From positions 10,911,638 through 10,975,637 of the forward strand of contig NC_134283.1 of assembly GCF_949628215.1 (NCBI RefSeq): a stretch of DNA of 64,000 nucleotides. Direction: 5' to 3'. The stretch comes from Phalacrocorax aristotelis (taxonomy: Eukaryota > Chordata > Aves > Suliformes > Phalacrocoracidae). This document shows positions 10,649 to 22,170 of this stretch, piece after piece. The number at the start of each line of letters is the position of its first letter. Positions within the stretch are counted from its first letter, which is position 1. The notes under the pieces are model-generated. The model worked only from the letters and a program-made list of their open reading frames with translations. It was not told where the DNA came from and did not search any database. The translations under genes were made by a program, and so were the position numbers.

Positions 10649-12204
10649 GTAAACTGTTTTCTTTGGATTCAAATTCTGTCTGATACTAGTCAGCTTTTTG
10701 GAAAAGCATGTGTTATTTATTAGAAATACTATTCTGATTTTTAACTTGCTTTCTTAGGAACACCAGGCTTATTTGATGGTTCTGTTCTTCATGGGTCCTC
10801 ATAGTAAGAAATGTTTACAAAGCACCAGGAGTCCCACACCTTTCAGGAACAACAATTAATTAGTGGAGAGTAATCCATCATAGCACCTGCTGCGAAGGCA
10901 GTGGTAACTGATGGGCATCTGTTTGCCGCTTCTGGAAGCAAAAGCTGTATATATTGCACCAAATTAGCCACAGCCAGTTGCCCAAACAAACAAGGGGAGA
11001 AGGAAATGTAGTGTTCCATGGGAACAAAGGAAGCCCCAAATAGTGCAGTATCGGTGTAAGGAAAGCCAGATAGAAAGCTTTAAGTTTCCCTCTCTAGTTA
11101 GTCAAAGAATTTGCCTCCTTTTATAAAAGGACACAAAAAATTAGAAACGGCTGTTCTTCCACAATCTGGATAGATTCTGGCTGTTTCTTAACTTCAGTTA
11201 AAGATCTTGTTATCCCAAGCTGTCAGAGCTAAACCAAGTGCACTTTCATATGCCATTTCCAAGTGATGCATGCGTATGGCCTCTTTTGCCTCCTAAATTT
11301 TCAGTTCTTCTAGACCATGTCGGCTTTTCAGAGAGAAGGGGCTGCTAGGAGTCCAGTTACTGTGGAACCACAATTCCCTGAACATCAGTTAACTAGAATT
11401 CTTTCAGCAACATAGATGCTCCCAGAGCTGCTCTCTTCAAAATGGAATACTAAGTGTCAAGCAAAGGTTATGGTCTGTGGAACACCTCCCCGCACTCCCT
11501 CCCAAGAAGTCAGTTTTTCTTAACAGTTTTGCAGACATCTACCTCCAGTTCTGTGTATGAAAATCCTCACTGTGCAAATATTCTCAGTTACCACTGAATA
11601 ATTCAGATACTTCTGTATTAACTTAACTTGAATTACTCCACGTATATAAGATTGTGCATCTTCTATTGTACTTTATTAATTTTTGAAACTTTTAAAATTC
11701 AGAACAGACTGCTGAAATATGTCTGCTTCGCAAAGGCCAGACAGAGTAATGTCCTTTTGTCTTTGTAAACAGATTTTGGGAATTGGTGAGGTAGAATGAA
11801 TGTAATTGTTTCTGTGACAGTGTTAGCATCTTCAGTATATTGTAATTTAACCTTGAGCTAGTTATTCTCCTCAGACCATTCTTAATGCTTTGCTAAGAAA
11901 CTTGATATACCTAAGATAATAATAACAATAGTTATTTGTTATTTTTGCCTTAATAGATCATTGCAGAATCTAAAATTAAATCATGGCATAAAAGATCACA
12001 AAAGAGTAGACCCAAGCTTAGTTCAAGTCTGCATGCAATGGGAGGTATGCAATATAAGCAGAAATAAAGCAATTTGTTAATATTTTGGTAATCCCCCAAG
12101 GTCAGAAGTAAAGACACCATGTGCTTGAGTGGCCTGATTGCAACCTGCGTCATGCAATGGCCTTTCTCAGACTGACTTTCTAGGCTCAAACATTTCACTT
12201 TATC

Positions 12205-12265
12205 TGAAACCTATTGAATTCTGCTGAAATGGTCATTGACTTCGATGGGAGCTAGACTGAGGCCC
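12205..12265 (+). repeat. Ancient amniote palindromic-repeat relic
   Basis: 'GGTCATTGACTTCGATGGGA' followed by GCTAGACTGAGGCCC resembles the 'CATTGACTTCAATGGGAG ... GGATCAGGCCC' half of MITE-like palindromic repeats common in turtles and archosaurs. Recall-based and weak. Confidence 0.4.
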
Positions 12266-12416
12266 GAACAAGCAACATAGAAATAAGCACAAAAGCATAT
12301 TTGCAGAGAAAATCAGACTTGCTGACGGTACAAGTCAACAGATAAAATTATACCTTGAAAACATCTAAATTTAGCATTTGCTACATTTTAACCCATCACT
12401 GCACCTTAATACAATG

Positions 12417-12475
12417 CCCATGGAATTACACTGATTTGCTTATAAATACTGGTAAGAACTTTCTCCTGGCACAAG
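12417..12475 (+). repeat. Ancient amniote palindromic-repeat relic
   Basis: 'CATGGAATTACACTGATTTG' then TATAAATACTGGTAAGA resembles the 'GGAATTACACTGATTTACACCAG' family found across reptiles and birds. Diverged. Confidence 0.4.
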
Positions 12476-14317
12476 ACATTTTATACTGAACTTTAGCTCA
12501 CCTATAAACAGGGAAGTCAAAAACATCTTGGTTTTATTTCAAGAAACCTGAGCTATAATTTTTTCAATGCAAATTAGCAAGATAGAGTGCTATGGCAACC
12601 AAGCCACTGTTGCCACAGAAATTTGCCATTTTAATTAGATATTCCTGAAGGCAATAGTGTCCCTGTCCTCAAATCATATCAGAGTAGCATTTCTACTTTT
12701 TTAAATTTAAGTTATAGATCGCTCTGTTTCATCAGCATAACCAGACACTCCAAACAGAATCTAAATTTTAATGCAGCTTAATATTGAATCCTGTCAAGTA
12801 CTGGATATTGACGCTGAAATGCTGACCATTAAGTTTCTTGGAAGCCTTCAAGATGGTATTGCTTCTTCTGCTTAGAAAATATGGAGTGAAAGCAACACCT
12901 TCTTCTGTAGGACTGGTAATTGTTCCACCTTCATTTACACATCTCCTAAATCACTTCAGCTTATGTATATGAGTTTATGAAACTACTGCATGAACACGTG
13001 AGCAACAAGCAATAGCTTTCAGCTGAAGAGAAGCATTTAAACATGCCAGGAGCACAGGAAACCCAGAGTAGTCATGTCAGTTTTTAGGCTACTGTATGAG
13101 GTTTTATCACGGTTGTAAACACTAAAAAAGATGACAAAATTGGCAGGTCAGAATGAAGAGTGCCTTGAGACCCAGCAGCTGCTGTCGGTATACCCAAGCA
13201 GTGGAGCAAAGCAGAGAGATGCAGGTAGGGGCTGCTCTGGGTGACCTCTCTCAGCTCAGTAGATTTGCCAGACAAAATAATTATGTCAAACCTAAGATAG
13301 TGTTTTCATGTATGCTAGAAGAACATCCTGAAAGCTTTCTTTAGGGTGACCTCTTTTTTTTTCTTGGTTTGGTCCTCCATTTGACATGAAACTATGTTTC
13401 ATTGTATTAATAAAAACAAGAACCAAATGAAAGCTCAGACTCACGAAGATGATCACACATCCTTCCACCTGAGATAATCTGGGCATACATTTTTCTCATC
13501 CAGGATACCTGCAACACATTATTTAAATGAAGAATGCTTCTATACAAGAAGCCAGGAGAATAAAAAATGCACTGGTAATATCAAAGCCTCTTGTGACTTG
13601 AGAGCCTCTATTTTTCAAAATCACTATTACATGTTAAAGCAAGCACTACTTAAGTCACCAGTCCATAATGCTCAATAACTACTTATTAACCACCATGCAC
13701 TTTGGGCCTGTTCCTTATCTTGTTACATGGTATAAAACCACTCAGCAGAAATTTTAACCAAGCTGAGAGAAAACATGAAACTGAAAAATGAGGGAGCCAG
13801 CAAAATGAGCCTTTTCATTCTGTGTAATTTATATGGCTTATCATTTTCAAAAGGGCTTTGTGATTCTGAGCCTTATCAGTTGGTGGTTTTGGTACTGAAG
13901 GGTGTAGAATTGTATTTAAAAAACAAAAAACCAAAAATCCTAAGGACCCTCCCTCAAAAGTGTTTTGAACTTTATTAATGGGAAAAAAATTTTTGTAGAT
14001 GCTTTATTTTCTAACGCATCTTATCTGCTTGCTCTTACCGCTCACGTTGTTACCCCTGCTTAAACACAAGCAGGAAACCGAGCGGCGGAGGCGGTCTGGC
14101 CCTCCCTCGGCACCTCGCCCACGCTGCGGGGCGGCCAAGGGCACGGCTCCATTGACCGAGCGCGGGGCAGCCGAGGTGACAGGAGGCTCCGGGGCCCGGC
14201 CCGGGGATCCCTCCTCACCCCCGCCTCTGGCGACAGCTCCGAGCGAGCTGCACCTCGCCCCTCCTCGGCTGTGCCCGAGCTTGCCGGCTACTGCGGGCAA
14301 AGGCGGGCGCTCAGGAG

Positions 14318-14342
14318 AACATGGCGGAGAGGCGGGAGAGAG
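14318..14342 (+). promoter_or_regulatory. YY1-like element and candidate exon-1 end with upstream ATG
   Basis: AACATGGCGG (14318-14327) fits the YY1 consensus AAnATGGCGGC except for its final base; this motif commonly sits just downstream of TATA-less start sites. The same ATG (14321) has a purine at -3 and G at +4. The frame runs seven codons to a strong donor, GAGAG|GTAAGC, after 14342. If spliced to 17098, the frame gives a 15-codon uORF (MAERRERGCKDILCY) ending at 17121-17123, 33 bases before the PDP2 start at 17157. Confidence 0.45.
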
Positions 14343-14627
14343 GTAAGCGGGATCCACGCGCGCCGCCCCCCCCGCCGTGTCCTGACAGGAACCCGCGCAC
14401 CGCCCCACGGCGCGGCACTAGCTCGGGGCGGGGCGCCGAGGGCGGCTCCGGCGTCTGGGGCGCGGGTTGGGCGGCGGGGCTGTCAGTCAGCGCCCACGGC
14501 CGGCGCCGCGCCAGCGAGCCCGGAACCTGCAGGCAGCGGGGGTCGCGTGGCGGGTGGTGCGGCCGGTGGGGGCGGTCGGGGCGGTGAAGTGCGGGGAGCG
14601 GCCGCGGGGCAGGAAGGAAGCGCCGCC

Positions 14628-14630
<3 letters not shown>

Positions 14631-14687
<57 letters not shown>
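14631..14687 (+). repeat. Perfect (GCT)19 / CTG trinucleotide repeat
   Basis: Nineteen uninterrupted GCT units are flanked by GCC-rich triplets (GCCGCCG on the left, GCCGCCGCCGG on the right), inside the CpG island. The donor at 14722 is 34 bases downstream, so the repeat could be in a 5' UTR exon or in the first intron. Long open frames over it (poly-Leu, Ala or Ser) come from the absence of stops in GC-rich repeat DNA and mostly lack an ATG. They are not called as genes. Confidence 0.95.
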
Positions 14688-14690
<3 letters not shown>

Positions 14691-14949
14691 GCCGCCGGAG
14701 GAGCGCTTCGGCCGCCTCCCGGTGAGCCGCGCGGGGGAGCGCCGGCCGCGGGGGCTCGCCTGGGCGGCGGCCGCCGGCCCTTCCGCCGTGGCACCGGCTG
14801 AGCCGGGCAGAGAGCGATGCCGCGGGACGGAGGGAGCGGAGCCGGGCCTCGCCGGAGGAGCCTGCTTGAAGGGCAGCCCTCCGGGCAGCGGGATAATGGA
14901 GCCGCGGGGGCTGGAAGGCCGTGGGGCGGGGAAAGGCCCGCGGGCGTGT

Positions 14950-15125
14950 GTGAGGGGTGGGGGCGTGTGCGTGGGGACGGTGCGGGGCACGGCTGGGGAG
15001 GTGGGGAGCTCGTGGGGGGTAGTGGGGCAGGGGGTGGTGTGTGGGGGATGCGTGGGGATAAGGGTTGGGTGTGGGGAGGATGTGCGGGCAGTGCCGGGAG
15101 CGTGCGTGAGGGGAATGAGGGGGCT
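14950..15125 (+). repeat. G-run array (G-quadruplex-prone)
   Basis: More than ten runs of four or more G occur on the + strand within about 170 bases, with spacers mostly shorter than 15 bases (for example around 14955-14965 and 14995-15060). C is scarce on the same strand. Position just downstream of a CpG-island promoter and on the coding strand is the classic setting for R-loops and G-quadruplexes. Confidence 0.75.
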
Positions 15126-15250
15126 GTAAAACTAAACGTAACGGATATCTGTTATTTTATTGGAAAAAGCGGGCATCCCTCTTCCGTGAGCGCCCTGTGC
15201 ATACTCCGACTTCCCAGCCGCGGCTGGGCTGTGTTGCGGGGGCAGTTTGG

Positions 15251-17097
15251 GTTTCCATGATTGCAGTAATTCACCTGAGGAGGAAGTGCGGCGATTGGTG
15301 CTGAAGCGGTAGGTGTGCCATGCAGGGAGCGGAAGGTTGGTGCAATTGGCTCTTACATAATGGTTTTCAGCACGTTGCTTTTATTAGCACCGCTGCTGTG
15401 TTTTAACGTGGCTTGTGCTGGAGCGGCTAAAGGGATGTGGGTGGGTGTCCTGAGTTAGGAATATCAGCTATCTTCCTGTTAGCTTTGTTTTGATTGTGTT
15501 CTCACTGCAGTACAACAAAAGGTGTCAGTTGTGTTGGGAGGTGCCACCATCCAAGGAGACTCCACACGAGCCTTGAGCAATGAACTGGCATCGCCTCTTC
15601 CATCTGCTTTCCTGACATTAGCAGTAAAATGATGCTATGTCTTTGCATGTCCTCATAGAGTCACCAGAATTATAGTGGTGGGGGCTTGTCTACTCTTTTC
15701 TGTTGTTAAGCATGGGTGGTACACTTCCAAAATGTTTTGTGACATGTTGCGGTTGTTTTCCAAACGGGAGTTCAGGAAAGTCCTTGGGTTGTATCAGTAG
15801 GCCTTTTATTTGGAACAGTTCAAGTTTGTTTTTAGCTCCTGCTGATTTCTTAGAACAATTTTTATGCAACTGGCCAGGCTGGCTGCTTATTATTTCTCAT
15901 GAAATGCCCTGCTAAAAGACCTCAATATTGCAGTAGTGTGTAGCATCTTTGGCATGAGACCTAGAGCACGCAGCACTACAGGACACCTGAAAGTGGTCAG
16001 ATCTCGCAGAAAACTATATTGTTGTAACTGGTTGCTAGCATGATCTTTGGGAGTAATTGTACTTGTGGTGATATTATACAGTCAGTTTTGGAAATTCATG
16101 GGGCAAAATTCTGTTGTGGAGTAAGCATCTGGTTGTACTTAGCAATTTCCCACAGCTTGAATACCTCATTCAGGGTATTTAAAGGAGGAGACTATATGAT
16201 GGACCTCCCCCGTGGCGACTGAAGAACTTCAGCCGTTGAGGTGCTCTACGTTTTAGCACTGCTGGCAGCAGAGCTCTTGACAGCTGCTTGTTCCAGTTGT
16301 ACTCCAAATGAAGAAGCCAAACTGCAAACCTGTAAAAGCTGTCAGAGTAACTGTTCTGCGAATTTCACCACATCAAAGTGCACAATGTTGTGATAAATGT
16401 GTTAATTAACCAGCAGTAGCATCTGCCTTCAGCTGCACAAAAACCAATCATACCTGTGTGAAGGTTGATGAAGACCTTGAAGGTAAAAGAAAGAAGAGTT
16501 GACTTTACAGAGTGAAACAGAATTGGAAAGGTAGACTAGCTTGTTCTAGATGTGAGGATCATGGTGATTAATATAAATCATTCATTTGCCACATCTTTCA
16601 GTTCTTCTGTAGGGTTTGAGTGCTGATCTTCTCTTGGTTTTGATATTTAGAGAGTATTGGTAGAGCTGTACTTTAGCAGGCTTTTTTAAAGGTGCGCATT
16701 AATTGTCGCTTGGGTTCCTATTTTCTAACTCATTGGATCTGTTTGTTCTGTGTCACGTTAGACAAGGCTTTCCAATGAACAGTTTATGATTACATTTCTT
16801 GTAATGTTGGAATTTCTCCTTAGCCCTGCCACAATGAGGAAAAACATGCCTGGAAAATAAAAATTAGCTTTTCTGATGAGTAAATGGGAGAGGAGTAGTT
16901 ATATCATAAGCTCAATTCACCAAGGTTAAAATTAAGTGGTGGAAATTTTATCACCTTTAAGATGCCTCTATCTATAGCGGTCTTGGTTGGAAAACAGTTC
17001 TGAATATTTCTGGTAGCTCTAGACTTGCTTTTGTATTGCATAAAAAGCTTCTTGGGAGCCTTCTAAATTTTATACCTTTCCTGTTCTTACATTCCAG
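15251..17097 (+). other. Probable PDP2 5' UTR intron
   Basis: The stretch lies between the CpG-island donors and the acceptor TTTCCTGTTCTTACATTCCAG (AG at 17096-17097), which has a good pyrimidine tract. No coding exon or recognisable repeat is seen inside. Confidence 0.6.
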
Positions 17098-17156
17098 GTT
17101 GTAAGGACATTCTGTGTTACTGAAGGAAGGTGCTGCTGTTTGTGGAGTGATTTATG
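17098..17156 (+). other. PDP2 5' UTR part of the coding exon
   Basis: It follows the acceptor at 17096-17097. It contains no complete ATG except the out-competed in-frame ATG at 17154. A stop (17121-17123) would close a uORF entering from the candidate exon 1. Confidence 0.6.
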
Positions 17157-18758
17157 ATGTCAAGAACTGTATCATCCTGGATCTTAAGCTCAGCAAGAAA
17201 TAACATTGTTTTACAAGGAAAAGGACGTTTGTACTCCATCTGTATCCCAAACAGAAACAGGATAAAATGGAAGCTTGTTTTCTCCAAAACACATCTCCAC
17301 CCTGCTGGGAGCTGCAGCTTAGACAATACTTGCTCCTTAAAAAAGGCATTCCGACACACTTCCACGGAAGAAGAGCACTTCTCTTTCCAGTTGTCTCCAT
17401 CACAAATCAATGATATACTCAGAGCAGGTGAATTATCCCATAAAATACTGGATTTGAATGGTAAAAATGTAAATTCTGTGTTGAGGTTTGAAAGTAACCA
17501 ATTGGCATCCAACACCCCTATTGAAGATCGCAGAAGTGCAGCTACTTGCTTGCAGACCAAGGGGATGATGTTTGGAGTCTTCGATGGTCATGCAGGTTCT
17601 GCATGTGCTCAGGCAGTGAGTGAGAGGCTACTTCATTATATAGCAGTTTCTCTCATGTCTCGGCAAACCTTGGAAGAGATTGAGCTTGCTGTGGAGCACA
17701 TGAAACCAATTCTGCCTATTTTGCAGTGGCACAAGCATCCAAATGATGTACAGTATCAAGAAATAACTTCACAATATTTTGAAAACCTCCGGGTTTACTG
17801 GCAACATTTACTGGACCTAGATGCTGAGCCAGGATTTAGCTTAGAAGAAGCCATGATATGTGCATTCAAAAGGCTAGACTCAGACATATCACTGGAAGTT
17901 CAGGCTCCACAGGAAAATGAATTGATGAGAAATATTGCCCTTCAAGTAGCTTTTTCTGGTGCAACAGCCTGTGTAGCTCACATTGATGGTGTTCACTTAC
18001 ATGTTGCAAATACTGGTGATTGCAGAGCCGTTCTAGGGGTTCATGAAGAAGATGGAACGTGGTCTACTGTCCCTCTAACCCGAGACCACAATGCTTTTGA
18101 TGAATTTGAAATTAGAAGACTGAAGAGAGAACATCCTAGATCTGAGGAGAAAACCCTCTTTGTGAATGACAGATTACTGGGGATTCTGATGCCCTCCAGA
18201 GCTTTTGGAGATGTGCAATTAAAATGGAGTAAAGAATTGCAACACAGTGTTCTTGAGAATAGCTGTGATGCTGAGGCTTTAAATATTTATCAGTATGTTC
18301 CTCCAAACTACTATACACCCCCTTATTTAACTGCAGAGCCTGAAGTTACATACCACAAATTAAGAAGCAAGGATAAGTTTCTCGTTATTGCTTCAGATGG
18401 ACTATGGGAGATGCTAAGTAATGAGAAGGTTGTACAACTTGTTGCTGGACAGCTTACAGAGCTGAATGTGCAGAAACCACAACTGGCTTTTGAGAAGCCA
18501 GTTAATCTGGGTTATATGCACAGCTTGTTACTTCAGAGGAAAAACAGAGGCATTGCCTCCCTTGACCAGAACGTAGCTACTCATTTAATAAGGCATGCAA
18601 TTGGAAGTAATGAGTATGGGGAGGTGGACCAAGAGAAACTTGCTGCAATGCTGACACTGCCTGAAGACCTTGCAAGAATGTACAGAGATGATATCACAAT
18701 TACTGTGGTGTATTTTAATTCAGAAACAATTGAAAATTACCATAGAAACGATGAATAG
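17157..18758 (+). CDS. PDP2: Pyruvate dehydrogenase phosphatase catalytic subunit 2, mitochondrial
   Basis: A PP2C/PPM-family Ser/Thr phosphatase of the mitochondrial matrix that dephosphorylates and reactivates the pyruvate dehydrogenase E1 alpha subunit. The whole coding region is in one exon, as in mammals; it has 533 residues against about 529 in human. Counting from the upstream ATG at 17154, IEDRRS is at 123-128, DGHAG 144-148, SGATA 268-272, NTGDCRAVLG 286-295, SRAFGD 348-353, SDGLWEM 414-420 and RDDIT 511-515. These are the metal-binding and core PPM motifs. DGHAG rather than DGHGG is normal for PDP proteins. The first 45 residues are basic and poor in acids, fitting a matrix-targeting presequence. 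The ATG at 17157 is preferred over 17154: it has A at -3 and aligns with the human start (MSRTVSSWIL versus MSSTVSYWIL). PDP1 is excluded by the PDP2-like N-terminus and C-terminus and by linkage to CA7. No frameshift is seen. Confidence 0.97.
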   Translation: MSRTVSSWILSSARNNIVLQGKGRLYSICIPNRNRIKWKLVFSKTHLHPAGSCSLDNTCSLKKAFRHTSTEEEHFSFQLSPSQINDILRAGELSHKILDLNGKNVNSVLRFESNQLASNTPIEDRRSAATCLQTKGMMFGVFDGHAGSACAQAVSERLLHYIAVSLMSRQTLEEIELAVEHMKPILPILQWHKHPNDVQYQEITSQYFENLRVYWQHLLDLDAEPGFSLEEAMICAFKRLDSDISLEVQAPQENELMRNIALQVAFSGATACVAHIDGVHLHVANTGDCRAVLGVHEEDGTWSTVPLTRDHNAFDEFEIRRLKREHPRSEEKTLFVNDRLLGILMPSRAFGDVQLKWSKELQHSVLENSCDAEALNIYQYVPPNYYTPPYLTAEPEVTYHKLRSKDKFLVIASDGLWEMLSNEKVVQLVAGQLTELNVQKPQLAFEKPVNLGYMHSLLLQRKNRGIASLDQNVATHLIRHAIGSNEYGEVDQEKLAAMLTLPEDLARMYRDDITITVVYFNSETIENYHRNDE

Positions 18759-19185
18759 AGAATTGTACTGCTGTGTTTCTCTGATAGTCAAGCTGTTATA
18801 CCAGCGTTCCGGTCTGGAAGTTCTAAACCTGTTACTTACTAGTCTTGAAAATAACTTCCTAGAAGTGAGTTTGGTGAAAGTTCCCTGGGTTTCCAGGTCT
18901 GTACACACTGAAGAAAAATGTTTTGATAAAATTTCACTGAAATATAACTGAACTAAAGATTGCTGACCTGGCTCTGATTCCACTGGAACCAGCGGTAAAA
19001 CTTTCCAAATGAACAAATGAGGCAAATTTCACTGAGGCTGGTACAATTTAATAGCAAGATGGACAATACTTGTAGCTGCATGGAGTGTTAGAAAGGCTCT
19101 GCTCTTGTGGGAAATGAGTAGCATTCTACTGAAGCACTGTAACTGAATTAATTAAATAAACAAACTACCAAACCTTTATTTGATG
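18759..19185 (+). other. PDP2 3' UTR (short form)
   Basis: The first canonical poly(A) signal, AATAAA, is at 19155-19160 and is followed within 20-40 bases by a T/GT-rich stretch, which suggests cleavage around 19175-19190. A later AATAAA at 20163-20168 could support a longer isoform. Confidence 0.55.
19155..19160 (+). terminator. Poly(A) signal AATAAA of PDP2
   Basis: It is the first canonical hexamer after the PDP2 stop, about 400 bases downstream. Confidence 0.55.
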
Positions 19186-20345
19186 TAACAGTGTCAGATA
19201 CTTTAATGAGTTGCCTTGTATATGTGAAGACCACACTAAAGAAGGCTGTTCAAAGAGCCCTGGGATTGTCAGACTTTTTTTCCTAATTCTTTTTTTTTAA
19301 TTAAGCTAGGAGACAAAATCACCCACATTTATTTTGAAGTGTGAATGCATATTCTCTTAACTCTGCATGTGGACTTGTATGACAACTTACAGCTCAAACA
19401 TACATGAGGGACTTAGAATTCCTTGTTCAGAAATTAACAGTACTAGACTTAAACATTTAAGTGTCTAACTTGCTTAAGGGATATGCCCTTTTATTAAGTA
19501 TTGATCTATAAAGTGCTGTGCATCAAATCCACCTACTGTAATTTAAATGAAGTTTGACAGGTCCAGCAGTTCAAAAATTCATCTAAATGTAAATACAGCA
19601 AAATAGACCACCTTTCTCTTCAGACTTAACTTAGAAGATATTTCACCAAAATATGTTTAATCTTTATTTTACTCTTACTCTTGTCTTTGGATGTCAGGTT
19701 TTCCTTACAGGTGCAGATTTATTTTCTTTAATGAATGTATGTCCCAATCTCTGAACATACACTTTTGTGTGTTTTACAATGATTTTCTTTTATACTGTGC
19801 TTCCTAGAGTGGCAGTCCAAGCTTGCAGATCAGCTGTATTTTCTTCGGTTTCACATACGGTGTTCTCTAGTGACTCCTCCTTGTTAATGCACAGCAGTAA
19901 CTGTTGCCCACAAGAATATGTGTACTGGGAATACAGGATTGTTGACTGCTGTTGCCACCAATAACTCGTGTGGGTGCACTAGAGCAGATAAAAAATATTG
20001 TGGTTTTTTTTTCCCCTGAATTTTACTTAAAGTGTTATCGTTTTGTAGTTTAGCAGATGAGAAAGTACTTGAATTCATATCAAGATCTTAAGCAGATGAG
20101 ATCTCGGGGTTATAAACCAGTAGCAGTTGTGCATTTAGGGATTTTTCTATACTTTTCCTCCAAATAAAAATTCTCAGTGCTTTTCCAAGCATTTAAATAA
20201 TCTGTTTTGAAGCTTGATTAGAAGGAAACTAAAGCTATTTTAAAAATACCCATGCTTTTGACTATTCAGGATTGACCTGTAATTCAGTGGTACAGTTGCA
20301 ATCACTGAAGGCATCTTTAAAAAACATCTGTTCTGGAATCTTAAG

Positions 20346-20386
20346 GTGGTTTTTTGTTTGGTTGGTTGGGGTTTTTGGTTTTTTCA
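20346..20386 (+). repeat. G/T-rich low-complexity tract
   Basis: About 40 bases of almost only G and T on the + strand (GGTTTTTTGTTTGGTTGGTT and continuing). Confidence 0.8.
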
Positions 20387-21994
20387 TCTAGTACATAGTG
20401 GAGTATATTCAGCAATTCAACCTGGGGGCAGGTAGCCCTATTTCTCAGATAAAATGAGTGGGTCTATTCCCCTTGATATCAACAAAACAGGATTGCCTCA
20501 AGAAATCTGACACTTAAATCTTGGTGTCGGGCCGCAGGAAGGCTCTTGGTATCTGCAAGGTGTTACAGAGGCTGCTGCAATTCTTGTTGATTGGGTCCAA
20601 TTTAAAGTGTCCCCTCACCCTTGAGGGTGGACACAACTGTGGAGACTGCGATTTCATCTGCCAGAAAAAGGCAAACAGTGAAGGTCAGGCCCGGTGTTAA
20701 CCTCTGGAGGGGTCTGGTCTATCTGCAAGGCAACTGGGCGAGGAGGGGAGAGCTCATCAGCAGCATTCCTAAAGCCGTTTGGCTCTAAGTGGGCCAATTC
20801 CATTTGCTCTTACAAATCCGTTTGTGTGACTAGCGTGCTTCATTGCTTGAAATTTAGACATAAAGCAGTAACAATGCATTTCTAGACCACATCTTAATAG
20901 AGAAATTACTTATCAGTGTAGCTAGCGGAACAAAGGGGCTAAACCATATTAGAGCTGATAAGAAGTGATACATTTTTTTATGAAGATAATCTAGAAAACT
21001 TTTGATGTAGAGCAAACCTGTAACTGCAAAAGTAATGTAGCAAACCAGCTAGTACAGTCATAAAATAAAAATAAGCTATTTTGTTCTTTTCACCACCCAG
21101 TGGTGCAACTAGGTCATCTTTTGAAAGAGTCCTGGTGGCACTATGTCATCTAAGTGTTACTCCTGGATATGTTGTTGTACGTAGGTCACTGCAACTGTAA
21201 ATTGATAATGATTATTTTGGGGAATGTGTTTGACAGTAAGGTATTATTTCTAATTTCATGTCAGTTTTGCTTAGTTTAACATGCAACACTAAAATTAACC
21301 TATAGTAGAAAAAGATAACATTAAACTAATTAGAGGGGTTTTTTGTTTTGTTTTTTTAATGCAAATCATGGATTTGACTGCATGCTCCCTGGAACTTGTT
21401 GCAGGCCAATGAAAGCAACCTATCCGTACCAGTGGGGAAAAAATACCCGGTTGAATTGGATCATGGGCATTTTAATCTCTAACTGCAAACATAGCTAATG
21501 GGCATTAATAAAAGTAGTATTTTGTGACTTGGAGAATTAACAACACTTAAATGAGCAAACTAAATGTGTTAATCTGCTCCTGCAAGCACGATGTGAAGAT
21601 TTGATAGCACATTTAGATGTAAGTCCTGCAATATTGAAAGTGTGTTGGAACAAACATCTTTGCAGGCAGTCTGTTTGGTTTAGGTTAGATAATTCTGCTT
21701 GGCATTTGTTTAATTTATTTCCATAGCAGTCAAGAGAAGCAATAGTCAAAACCACAATCACACTAATTCTGTTTCTCAAAACGTGGTAGTATGGATGTTA
21801 TGACTCTTAAGTAAAACACGTGAGGTTGAGCACTGATGTAAATACAAGAAAAGATATGGTTTTCCTCCCTAAAACTTAAACCTTGGGTTGAAATACAACT
21901 TTGTCACTTTTTTTTTTTAATTCAGAAATCTTATTCCAGATTCCTAAATTTTGATGCTTATTCATATTTAAGTATTCAGGCATCCATAATATAT

Positions 21995-22050
21995 TTGGAG
22001 TTTTGGGGGTGGTGGTTTTTGAGTGGTGTTTTTTGGGGGGGTTGGTTTTT
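21995..22050 (+). repeat. G/T-rich low-complexity tract
   Basis: An almost pure G/T stretch with runs of five and seven G, for example GGGGGTGGTGG and GGGGGGGTTGG. Confidence 0.8.
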
Positions 22051-22170
22051 TTTATTGTAACTTTGTAAATAGTGAGGGGGCTCAGTGGTTTTGTAAGTAA
22101 AAATATTCATTTCACACTTAAAACTAATCTTTATTAAATGCATGAAAGACTTAATATTCTGGTTGCTGTA

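Larger units (their letters stand above)
10649..14070. other. Intergenic, no gene seen
   Basis: This is AT-rich DNA up to the sharp start of the CpG island. All open frames are short and lack recognisable domains or exon borders. Two old repeat relics are noted separately (12205-12265 and 12417-12475). Confidence 0.6.
14075..15250 (+). promoter_or_regulatory. CpG island, likely PDP2 promoter and first exon
   Basis: Base composition changes sharply at about 14075 from AT-rich to very CpG- and GC-rich, and decays by about 15250. It is the only such island in the window and lies 2-3 kb upstream of the PDP2 coding exon on the same strand. Two good donors are inside: AGAG|GTAAGC (exon end 14342) and CCCG|GTGAGC (exon end 14721). 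Either could splice to the acceptor at 17096-17097. No TATA box stands out, and GC-box-like GGGCGGGG runs are present. The choice of first exon cannot be settled without transcripts. Confidence 0.8.

Noticed and set aside
14467..15129. 220-codon frame with a poly-Leu run across the CTG repeat, plus Ala and Ser frames on both strands
   Set aside because: GC-rich repeat DNA has few stops in any frame. The frame at 14467 does not begin with ATG, and no conserved protein is seen.
14075..15250. A divergent gene on the minus strand from the CpG island
   Set aside because: No minus-strand exon with a donor or recognisable product was found between 3552 and 14075.
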